In this document: in pieces, positions 1-7,081 of the stretch
Layout: every line of letters starts with the position of its first letter
How positions within the stretch are numbered: the first letter of the stretch is position 1
Source: Wenzhouxiangella sp.
Lineage (GTDB): Bacteria > Pseudomonadota > Gammaproteobacteria > Xanthomonadales > Wenzhouxiangellaceae
Assembly: GCA_007123575.1 (NCBI GenBank)
Contig: SKKV01000038.1
Location: 1-18,503 of the forward strand
Direction of reading: 5' to 3'
DNA: 18,503 bases
Made by a program: the position numbers and the translations under genes
The notes under the pieces: model-generated
Databases searched by the model: none
What the model was told of the DNA's origin: nothing
The model's input: the letters and a program-made list of their open reading frames with translations, nothing else

Positions 1-320
1 AGCAGCACCGCCCCGAGGTGCTGACCAAGACCAGCCTGATGCTGGGCCTGGGCGAAACCACCGAGGAAGTCATCGAAACCATGGATGATCTTCGCGCCAT
101 CGGCGTGGATATCGTCACCTTTGGCCAGTACCTGCGCCCGACGGTCAACCACCTGCCGGTACAACGCTACGTCACCCCGGACCAGTTCCGCGAGCTGCGT
201 GATATCGGTCTGGGTATGGGTTTCCTGGAGGTTGTCTCCGGCCCGCTGGTCCGCTCCAGCTACCGCGCCGACCGGGTGTTCGAGAAAAACAACTGCGGCC
301 TGGACGAATCCGCCGCCTGA
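1..320 (+). CDS. lipA: Lipoyl synthase, C-terminal part (5' end outside window)
   Basis: This is the last ~105 codons of lipoyl synthase, the radical-SAM enzyme that inserts two sulfurs into protein-bound octanoyl groups to make lipoate. The reading frame is open from base 3. Visible signatures are the LMLGLGET segment of the radical-SAM barrel, the GQYLRPTVNHLPVQRYV stretch, and the C-terminal VRSSYRAD. In this family the serine of the RSSY motif ligates the auxiliary 4Fe-4S cluster that supplies sulfur. The N-terminal cysteine motifs lie upstream of the window. The stop is the TGA at 318-320. No classical terminator follows; instead a pair of inverted repeats (336-477) lies downstream and could fold in the transcript. 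The family assignment is secure from the conserved C-terminus. Confidence 0.95.
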   Translation, partial: QHRPEVLTKTSLMLGLGETTEEVIETMDDLRAIGVDIVTFGQYLRPTVNHLPVQRYVTPDQFRELRDIGLGMGFLEVVSGPLVRSSYRADRVFEKNNCGLDESAA

Positions 321-335
321 CTTTTCGGCGGTGCG

Positions 336-477
336 GACAAAAAACAGGTAACCACCGAAAACACCGAAGGGGTGGCTGGCCGAGAAAAGCATGCTATCCG
401 AGTTTTCGTGCAACCTTAAAATCGTCTTTAGTCTTTTTTCGGTGTATTCGGTGTCTTCGGTGGTTCCAGTTTTTGTT
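336..477. repeat. Imperfect inverted repeat of ACCGAANAC-type units downstream of lipA
   Basis: The left arm (about 336-368) reads ACAAAAAACAGG-TAACCACCGAAAACACCGAA. The right arm (about 447-477) is its near reverse complement, with three tandem TTCGGTG units (439-466). The arms are ~30 bp with a few mismatches and enclose a ~78 bp core with no gene. The arms are built from the 9-bp unit ACACCGAAN, similar to short intergenic repeats seen near genes in many proteobacteria. The structure could act as a transcript-stabilising hairpin, a weak terminator for lipA, or a MITE-like remnant; the sequence does not decide between these. Confidence 0.6.
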
Positions 478-519
478 CCTTAACGGCCCAAACTCGCTGC
501 ATGATTGAGGTTGCAAGGC

Positions 520-876
520 GTGATTAGTCAGCGCAGTTTGACGGGGAAAGAGCGCAAGCACTTGCTCGATGAGCTGGGTGCTTTGCTGGATCAGGCGCGC
601 AGTCAGGGTCGGCGGCCTGGCTACCTGGAGGTGGCTGATGCGCTGGCGATCGAGGCGCCGCTGCGGATTCACAAGACCACCCGATTGTTGGAAATTCTGC
701 TAAAGCGCGATGCCGAGGCCGGGCGACCGCTGCGTTCCCTGCTGGTGGTCAGCAAGACCCGCCCCGGTGAACCGGCCGAGGGCTTGTTCGAGCGCGCCCG
801 CCGGCTTGGCCTGTTTGACGATGACCCTGACGCCTTTTACCGGCGCGAACTGACCCGTCTTCTTCCCGATCGCTGA
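520..876 (+). CDS. Small conserved-looking protein of unknown function (118 aa)
   Basis: I do not recognise this family with confidence. The GTG at 520 is preferred as start because GAGG at 507-510 lies 9 bases upstream; TTG at 505 and 511 are in-frame alternatives. The product is soluble, charged, and has no signal peptide or membrane segment. The N-terminal half looks helical and basic (SLTGKERKHLLDELGALL). The C-terminal half contains a stretch around SLLVVSKTRPGEPAEGLF followed by an acidic FDDDPDAFYRRELTRLL tail. That pattern recalls small uncharacterised proteobacterial proteins with a winged-helix-like fold, but this is only an impression. It lies alone between lipA and the S9 peptidase, with no close operon partner. 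Codon use is like its neighbours, so it is probably a real gene. Confidence 0.65.
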   Translation: MISQRSLTGKERKHLLDELGALLDQARSQGRRPGYLEVADALAIEAPLRIHKTTRLLEILLKRDAEAGRPLRSLLVVSKTRPGEPAEGLFERARRLGLFDDDPDAFYRRELTRLLPDR

Positions 877-1034
877 TCATTTCGGTTCCGGACTCATGGT
901 CATCTCCCAGCGCCTGCTCACCCCTTCACCCTCACAAGCAGCAAAAGCAGAGAGAAATCCTCCCGGTCTGCCTGTTCAGGTAATATCTGCCGACTTTCCT
1001 TTTGATGCCGACCGGCTTTCGTGGGTCCCTGCCA

Positions 1035-3236
1035 ATGATGATTCGACTGTTTTCCCGCTTGCTGTTTCCGCTGTTTACTGCCCTTTTGCTCATCGCCTGT
1101 ACTTCATCGGATACGGATTCCGGACCGGCCAGCGTCTCCGGGCCGCAGGCTGCAGCGGAATCCGACCAGCTTGCCCCTGTCACCATTGAGGAGCCGCGTG
1201 CCGAGCAGCGGCCGCATGTGGTCAGCGCGCCGGCCGGTGACCGGGAGGATCCCTGGTACTGGCTGCGTGACGATAAGCGGGCCGATCCGGGTGTGCTGGC
1301 TTATCTCGAGGCCGAGAACGCCTACGCTGAAGCGCGCCTGGCCCACCTGGCCGATTTGCGCGAAACGCTGTTTGCCGAACTGCGTGGGCGGATCGTCGAG
1401 GATGACAGCACGGTGCCCTACCGCGATCGCGGCTTCTGGTACTACGCCCGATTCGAAGAGGGCAAGGAATACCCGATCTTCGCCCGTCGCGAGGGCGACA
1501 TTGATGCCGATGAGCAGATCATTCTGGATGTCAACCGCAAGGCCGAGGATCACGCCTTCTACCGGGTCGGCGGTTGGGATGTCAGTGCCAGCGGTCGCTA
1601 CCTGGCCTGGCTGGAAGATACCGTTGGTCGACGTCAGTTCACCATTCGGATCAAGGACTTGAGCGACGGCAGTATCCGCGATACCGGCATCAGCGGCGTG
1701 TCCAGCCTGAGCTGGGGCGGTGATGATCGTTTTCTGTACTTTGTATCCAACCACCCCGAGACGTTGAGGTCCTGGCAGGTTTACCGGCTGGATCTGGGCG
1801 CAGAAAGTGCGGGCGAGCCGGTGCTGGTCCACCAGGAAGACGACACCGCTTTCTACACCGGCATCGGTCGCAGCGGTTCCAATGAGTTCGTGATGATCTA
1901 CCTGCGCTCCTCGGTATCGTCGGAGATGCGGGTGCTGCCGGTCAGCGCGCCAGAGGCTGAGTTTGCCGTGTTCTTCCCGCGCGAACGCGACCATGAGTAC
2001 CAGGTCGATCACCTGGGTGATCGCTGGATCATCCGCAGCAACTACCAGGCACCCAACTTCCGAATCATGCAGGTTGCCCTGGCCGAGCATGCTGACCGTG
2101 GTGCCTGGCAGGATGTGATTGCGCATGACGAGGATGTGTTCATTCACGGCTTCGATGCCCTGCGCGACTTCCTGGCGGTAAGCGAGCGCTCCGATGGTCT
2201 GCGCCGGATTCGCATCCACGACTGGGACAGCGGCGAGTCGTCCATCCTGAGCTTTGACGAGCCGGCCTACGCCGCCTACCTGAGCGGCAATAGCGACCAG
2301 AACAGTCTGCGCCTGCGCTTCATCTACACCTCCCTGACCACGCCGATGCAGACCTGGGAGATCGATGTTGTCAGCGGCGAGCGCGAGCTGCTGAAGCAGA
2401 ACGAAGTGCCGGGTGGTTTTGATCCGGCCGATTACGTGACCAGCAGGCTGTGGGTGACAGCCCGCGATGGTGCACGGGTGCCGGTATCGCTTCTGCATCA
2501 CCGCGATACCGCCCTTGATGGCAGCGCGCCACTGTACCAATACGCCTACGGCTCCTATGGCGCCAGCTCCGATCCGACCTTCGGTACCGATCGACTCAGC
2601 CTGGTTGATCGCGGCTTTGTCTACGCTATTGCTCACGTCAGGGGTGGGCAGGAAATGGGTCGCCACTGGTACGACGACGGCCGCATGCTCAACAAGCGCA
2701 ATACCTTCTACGACTTTATCGACGTGACCGCGTATCTGGTCGATGAGGGTGTAGTCGATGGCGAGCGGGTATTCGCCATGGGTGGCAGCGCGGGTGGCCT
2801 GCTGATGGGGGCCGTGGCCAATATGGCACCAGCGTATTATCGAGGCCTGGTGTCGCGGGTTCCGTTCGTTGACGTAGTTACTACCATGCTGGATGAGTCG
2901 ATTCCACTGACGACCAACGAGTTTGACGAATGGGGTAATCCCATGGACCCCGCCTATTACGCCTACATGCTGTCCTACTCGCCCTACGACAATGTCACCG
3001 CGCAGAACTATCCGGCCATGCTGGTGACGACCGGTCTGTGGGACTCGCAGGTGCAGTATTGGGAGCCGGCGAAGTGGGTGGCCAGGCTGCGCGCCACACG
3101 CACGGATAACAACCCGCTGCTGTTCCATACCAATATGGAAGCTGGTCACGGTGGCGCATCGGGTCGGTTCCGGCGGTTAGAGGAACGGGCCATGGAGTAT
3201 GCCTTTTTGCTCGATCTGGCTGGCATGACCGACTGA
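1035..3236 (+). CDS. S9 family prolyl oligopeptidase, oligopeptidase B-like, lipoprotein signal
   Basis: This is a serine peptidase of the prolyl oligopeptidase clan. The N-terminal GDREDPWYWLRDD followed by YLEAENAYAE is typical of oligopeptidase B, which cleaves short peptides after basic residues. A seven-bladed propeller region occupies roughly residues 110-430. The alpha/beta-hydrolase domain carries the triad, counted from the ATG at 1035: Ser585 in GGSAGG, Asp670 in GLWDSQVQYWEPAKW, and His705 in EAGHGG. The start at 1035 (or ATG 1038) gives a signal peptide, MIRLFSRLLFPLF then LLLIAC, with a lipobox cysteine near residue 22; ATG 1005 in the same frame is possible but adds a non-signal prefix. 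About 733 aa, normal for the family. A membrane-anchored periplasmic form is unusual for classical cytosolic PtrB but common among S9 paralogues. Nearest neighbours are 158 and 33 bp away. Confidence 0.9.
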   Translation: MMIRLFSRLLFPLFTALLLIACTSSDTDSGPASVSGPQAAAESDQLAPVTIEEPRAEQRPHVVSAPAGDREDPWYWLRDDKRADPGVLAYLEAENAYAEARLAHLADLRETLFAELRGRIVEDDSTVPYRDRGFWYYARFEEGKEYPIFARREGDIDADEQIILDVNRKAEDHAFYRVGGWDVSASGRYLAWLEDTVGRRQFTIRIKDLSDGSIRDTGISGVSSLSWGGDDRFLYFVSNHPETLRSWQVYRLDLGAESAGEPVLVHQEDDTAFYTGIGRSGSNEFVMIYLRSSVSSEMRVLPVSAPEAEFAVFFPRERDHEYQVDHLGDRWIIRSNYQAPNFRIMQVALAEHADRGAWQDVIAHDEDVFIHGFDALRDFLAVSERSDGLRRIRIHDWDSGESSILSFDEPAYAAYLSGNSDQNSLRLRFIYTSLTTPMQTWEIDVVSGERELLKQNEVPGGFDPADYVTSRLWVTARDGARVPVSLLHHRDTALDGSAPLYQYAYGSYGASSDPTFGTDRLSLVDRGFVYAIAHVRGGQEMGRHWYDDGRMLNKRNTFYDFIDVTAYLVDEGVVDGERVFAMGGSAGGLLMGAVANMAPAYYRGLVSRVPFVDVVTTMLDESIPLTTNEFDEWGNPMDPAYYAYMLSYSPYDNVTAQNYPAMLVTTGLWDSQVQYWEPAKWVARLRATRTDNNPLLFHTNMEAGHGGASGRFRRLEERAMEYAFLLDLAGMTD

Positions 3237-3269
3237 GTTTAACCAAGTTAGAAAACCAAGAGGTAGCCC

Positions 3270-3857
3270 ATGACCAAGACGAATACGTTCAAGGCAACCG
3301 GAGCGGCAGCCCTGCTATTGGCGCTTGGCGGCCTGAGCGGGTGTGCAACGATGAGCCCGGACGAGTGCATGGTTGCTGACTGGTACAGCCTGGGCATGGC
3401 CGATGCCAGGGCCGGCCGCAGCCCGGCTCATCTGGCCGATCGCGCTTCGGCCTGCAGAGAAGCCGGTTACCCTGCTGACAGCGAGGCCTGGCATGCCGGC
3501 TTCAACGAGGGCTTGTACTGGTTTTGCACGCTTGATCAGGGTTTTCGATTCGGTCTGGAAGGGCAGCGCTACCTGCGTACTTGTCCCGGTGATATCGAGC
3601 CGGATTTTCTCGAAGGGTACCAGCTTGGCCAATCACTGCATCAGGCCAGGGCGCGGGTGAGCAGTCTGCAGCGCGATCTTGATGAACTGAGCAGGGAACT
3701 GCGCCGTCTGGAACGGGCTGAAGTGCCTGACCGGGAGGCGATTGCCGATACCCGCGAGCAACGCGAGCGCGTTCGTGATCGGCTGCGCGCCGAGGAGTTG
3801 GAGCTGACCCACCTGCGCGGTGTTGCCCAAGGACGGGGCTTTGTCGTTCCGCGCTGA
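3270..3857 (+). CDS. DUF2799 family lipoprotein
   Basis: A 195-aa predicted outer-membrane or periplasmic lipoprotein. The signal peptide ends in the lipobox LSGC, with the modified Cys at residue 25. The following CATMSPDECMVADWYSLGMADA segment, and the repeated pattern of G...G..Y...C residues up to about residue 125, match the DUF2799 family. From about residue 128 the protein becomes a charged coiled coil (ARVSSLQRDLDELSRELRRL), a heptad-like helical tail of ~60 residues. AGAGGT is placed as the ribosome binding site 5 bases before the ATG. It lies 12 bp upstream of the Ser/Thr kinase gene and is probably co-transcribed with it, so it could sit on the periplasmic side of the same process. 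No molecular function is known for the family to my knowledge. Confidence 0.85.
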   Translation: MTKTNTFKATGAAALLLALGGLSGCATMSPDECMVADWYSLGMADARAGRSPAHLADRASACREAGYPADSEAWHAGFNEGLYWFCTLDQGFRFGLEGQRYLRTCPGDIEPDFLEGYQLGQSLHQARARVSSLQRDLDELSRELRRLERAEVPDREAIADTREQRERVRDRLRAEELELTHLRGVAQGRGFVVPR

Positions 3858-3869
3858 CGGTCGTCATTG

Positions 3870-6449
3870 ATGGGCAACGGTAACCAGGATCAGCTGCTGG
3901 CGCTGGTTGTTCGCGCGGCCAGCCTGCCGCCTGCCGAGCGGCCGGGTTTCTTTACCGCTGAACTGGGAGGTGATCCCGACCGTGTCGACCAGGCCATGCG
4001 TCTGGCCGAGCTGGTCGAGCAGGCCACCTGCGCGCCGGCTGTCGATAACCAAGGCTGGGGTGTGAGCAGCGGGCTGCCGGTCATCCCCGGTTACGAGCTG
4101 ATCGAATTGATCGGCCACGGTGGCATGGGCAGTGTCTTCAGAGCCAAGCAGCTCAATCCGCAGCGCGAGGTGGCCGTCAAGCTGATCCGTGCTGACCTGG
4201 TCTCGGACCAAGCCAGCGATCGGTTGATTCGTGAGGCTCACTTGCTGGGTCGTTTGGATCACCCGGGTATTGCCCGGGTGCATGCGGCAGGGGAAGTAGT
4301 CGATGATGCCGGCAGACGCCAGCCTTGGCTTGCCATGGAGCTGATTGAGGGCGAGAGTCTGCGCGCCTGGCTGAAACAGCAGCCGCGTTCCATCGACCAA
4401 ATGCTGACCCTGTTTATCCGCTTGGCTGAATCGGTTCAGTATGCCCATCAGCAGGGCATTATCCACCGAGACCTTAAGCCGGCCAACGTGCTGGTCCAGG
4501 CCGACGGGCAGCCGCGAATCCTGGATTTTGGCGTGGCCCGCTTCACCGAGGTGGATCCCGGCCAGGCTTCGACCCTTCTGCAGCCCGGCGAGCTGGTTGG
4601 AACCCTGGGCTACATGGCGCCTGAGCAGCTTGACGGGCGCGCCGATACGCGCAGCGACGTCTACGCCCTGGGCGTGATGCTTTACCAGGCACTGGTCGGG
4701 AAGATGCCAGTAGAGCTTGGCAGCCTGGGCCTGATCGAGGCCCTGACGCGCCTGGCGCGGGAGGAGCCGCAGCCGCTGCGCAGTCAGCGCTCGGGAGTCT
4801 CGCCGGAGTTGGAAACGGCCGTCATGCACGCCATCGCCCGCACGCCAGAAGGCCGTTATGCGTCGGCCGCGCAGTTTGGCGAGGATCTGCAGCGGGTGAT
4901 GGCGCACCGCCCGCTGCTGGCGCGCCCGCCGGGCCCATGGCGTGCGACAAGGTTGTTTCTGCGACGTCACCGCTGGGGTGCTGCCGTCACCGCTTCCATT
5001 GCCCTGGCGATTGTTTTCAGCGCCGTCGTGGCCGTGCATTTTGGTTTGCGCGAGGCCGAGGCTCGGGCCCAGGCCGAGCAACGCAGTGCTCAGCTCGAAG
5101 CAGTCAATCGATTCATGCAGGACATGCTCAGCGCTGCTGACCCCAGCAATACCTTGGGCGCAGAAGTGAGCGTCAGTGATGCGCTGGGCGCGGCGGCGCG
5201 CGTGCTTCCTCAGGATGCCAGCCTGGATCCGGTCGCCAGGGCCGAGCTGCATCGCTTGATTGGCCTGATCTTCTTGAACCTGGCTCAGACCCGGGAAGCC
5301 AGGGAGCAGTTGACCCATGCCATGGAAGCCTCACTTGGCGACGGACACGGTGGCGAGGAAGATCGGCTCAAGACTCGAGTTGGATTGATCAGGGTGGCTC
5401 TCCATGAAGGCGATTTTGATCGCGCGCTTACCGAAAGCCAGGCGCTCGAGGCAGATATTGACGGTCTTGATCCCGGTCATCCGGTGCGTATTCAGTCGGC
5501 CAACGTCAAGGCCCACGCCCTCTATTACAAGGGTCAGTACGAACACGCGGAAGACCTGATTGAGTCGCGCCTGGCCGAGGCAGAGCGTTACCTGGAGCCC
5601 GGCCATCTCGAAACCTCACTACTGCGGGCGCTGCTGGCCGTGATCGTGCGCCAGCGGGGCGATCTGGCGCGAGCCGTGGCCATCCACGAATCAGTGCTTG
5701 AAGAGCGCAAGGCAGCGCTGGGCGAGGATCACCAGCAAACCTTGTCGGCGATGCACAACCTGGCCACGGCGCTGGGCGAGCTGGGCGAGCGCGAACGAGC
5801 AGAGGCAATGTCCAGGGAGACCCTTGAGCGCAGGGAACGCGTGCTCGGCACGGATCATCCGGAGACGGTCAATACGCGCAACAACCTGGCCGCCGTGCTG
5901 ATTCAGCGCGGGGCCCTGGACGAGGCCGAACCGCTGGCCCGCAGCGTGGTGGCATGGAATGCTGCCCGCCTCGGGCCGCTGCACCCGAATACGCTCACGG
6001 CGCGCAATATTCTCGCTTATCTGCTTGAAGATCGCGGCGCGGTGGACGAAGCCGAAGCCCTGTATCGCACAATCCTGGCGGAAGTGGACGAGCTTGATGA
6101 CGATGGTCTGAGGGTGCAGGTGCTGGGTGTGGCCAACAATCTTGGCATGTTGCTACTCGGCAAAAACCAGCCCGAAGCGGCCGGCCAGGTGTTCGAGACG
6201 CTACTGGTGGAATCCGAACGTCTGCTTGGCGCTACTCACCCCAATCACGCCATTTTTGTTGGCAATCATGGCTGGTGTCTTTTCCATTTAGGTCGTACGG
6301 CAGAAGGTGTTGAGCGGATGCGGGCCAGCCTGTCTTTGCTTCAACCGGTGCTTGATAATGCACACCCTCGTATCGTGCAGTTGAGTGAAAGGATCGCTGC
6401 GGCAGAATCTGTCAGTCCCGAACAGGTCCAAGCTCGCGACAGGCGGTGA
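3870..6449 (+). CDS. Transmembrane Ser/Thr protein kinase with C-terminal TPR domain
   Basis: A Hanks-type kinase of 859 aa. A short N-terminal helical region (LVVRAASLPPAERPGFF) is typical of kinases with this architecture. The kinase domain spans about residues 73-345: glycine loop GHGGMG (82-87), Lys104 in VAVK, catalytic HRDLKPAN with Asp201, DFG at 219-221, APE at 250-252. All catalytic residues are present, so it should be active. One transmembrane helix follows (about 370-391), then a large C-terminal region (about 395-859). This holds TPR-like helices, including kinesin-light-chain-type repeats with the GxxHPxTLxxxxNLAxxL pattern near residues 618-800. The C-terminus should be extracytoplasmic if the single TM topology is right. 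ATG 3870 is chosen; a TTG directly precedes it in frame. Only 5 bp separate its stop from the convergent response regulator stop. Confidence 0.93.
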   Translation: MGNGNQDQLLALVVRAASLPPAERPGFFTAELGGDPDRVDQAMRLAELVEQATCAPAVDNQGWGVSSGLPVIPGYELIELIGHGGMGSVFRAKQLNPQREVAVKLIRADLVSDQASDRLIREAHLLGRLDHPGIARVHAAGEVVDDAGRRQPWLAMELIEGESLRAWLKQQPRSIDQMLTLFIRLAESVQYAHQQGIIHRDLKPANVLVQADGQPRILDFGVARFTEVDPGQASTLLQPGELVGTLGYMAPEQLDGRADTRSDVYALGVMLYQALVGKMPVELGSLGLIEALTRLAREEPQPLRSQRSGVSPELETAVMHAIARTPEGRYASAAQFGEDLQRVMAHRPLLARPPGPWRATRLFLRRHRWGAAVTASIALAIVFSAVVAVHFGLREAEARAQAEQRSAQLEAVNRFMQDMLSAADPSNTLGAEVSVSDALGAAARVLPQDASLDPVARAELHRLIGLIFLNLAQTREAREQLTHAMEASLGDGHGGEEDRLKTRVGLIRVALHEGDFDRALTESQALEADIDGLDPGHPVRIQSANVKAHALYYKGQYEHAEDLIESRLAEAERYLEPGHLETSLLRALLAVIVRQRGDLARAVAIHESVLEERKAALGEDHQQTLSAMHNLATALGELGERERAEAMSRETLERRERVLGTDHPETVNTRNNLAAVLIQRGALDEAEPLARSVVAWNAARLGPLHPNTLTARNILAYLLEDRGAVDEAEALYRTILAEVDELDDDGLRVQVLGVANNLGMLLLGKNQPEAAGQVFETLLVESERLLGATHPNHAIFVGNHGWCLFHLGRTAEGVERMRASLSLLQPVLDNAHPRIVQLSERIAAAESVSPEQVQARDRR

Positions 6450-6454
6450 AAAGC

Positions 6455-7081
6455 TCAGCGCAATAGCCCGAACTCGGCGGCTTTCAGTGCGGCCTCTGCG
6501 CGCGAGTTGATGCCTAGCTTGCGGTAGATTTCCTTGATGTAACCAGCCGCCGTATTCCGGGTGATGGTCAACAGGCGGGCAACTTCGGCCGTGGCATAGC
6601 CTTTGCCAATCAGCTGGAGCACCTCGGTTTCGCGGTTGGTGAGTGGCGTATGGACAGGTTCAGGCTGGTGAAAGAAATCGAGCAAGCGGCGGGCTACGCT
6701 GGGAGATAGGGGCGGGTGTCCCTGTTTAATCTCGCTGAGTGTTTGAACCAGTGCTGCCTGCCCTTGATCCTTGGTGAAGTAGCCGTCGGCACCGGCGCGC
6801 AGCGCCGGAAACAGGTGTCCATCGTCGGCGAAGGTGCTGGCAACGATGCATAGACAGTTTGGCTGTGCGGCCTTGATGGCGGCGATCAGCGTGCTGCCAT
6901 CGCCGTCGGGCAGGCCGAGATCAACCAGCGCCAGGTCGGGCAGGTGTTTTGAAAGCAGAACCCGTGCGCCGGCGCAGTCCGGCGCAGATTCCACGGTGAT
7001 ATTCGGAAACGTCTGCTCAACCGCCTTGGTCAACCACTGGCGGGCGGCGGGTAAGTCTTCGATGATCAGGCAGCGTTTCAT
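6455..7081 (-). CDS. NarL/FixJ-type response regulator, LuxR DNA-binding domain
   Basis: A 208-aa two-component response regulator. The receiver domain has acidic residues E8-D9, phosphoacceptor Asp54 in LVDLGLPDGDG, a Ser/Thr switch in VASTFADD, and Lys104 in GYFTKDQ. The C-terminal LuxR-type helix-turn-helix (about 143-205) contains LTNRETEVLQLIGKGYATAEVARLL and an IYRKLGINSRAEA recognition region. The start is the ATG at 7081: it overlaps the TGA of the upstream histidine kinase gene as ATGA, so translation is probably coupled. The frame stays open further upstream, but that extension would overlap the kinase gene and has no receiver homology. The cognate sensor is almost certainly the adjacent FHA histidine kinase. 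Its targets cannot be read from the window. Confidence 0.93.
   Translation of the reverse strand: MKRCLIIEDLPAARQWLTKAVEQTFPNITVESAPDCAGARVLLSKHLPDLALVDLGLPDGDGSTLIAAIKAAQPNCLCIVASTFADDGHLFPALRAGADGYFTKDQGQAALVQTLSEIKQGHPPLSPSVARRLLDFFHQPEPVHTPLTNRETEVLQLIGKGYATAEVARLLTITRNTAAGYIKEIYRKLGINSRAEAALKAAEFGLLR

Noticed and set aside
1104..3149. Very long open frame on the minus strand opposite the S9 peptidase gene
   Set aside because: It is a shadow of GC-rich coding sequence; the plus strand has a complete peptidase with catalytic triad and the antisense product resembles nothing.
3864..5318. Long open frame on the minus strand opposite the Ser/Thr kinase
   Set aside because: The kinase frame has all Hanks motifs; the antisense product is low-complexity Gln/His/Arg-rich, as expected of a shadow frame.
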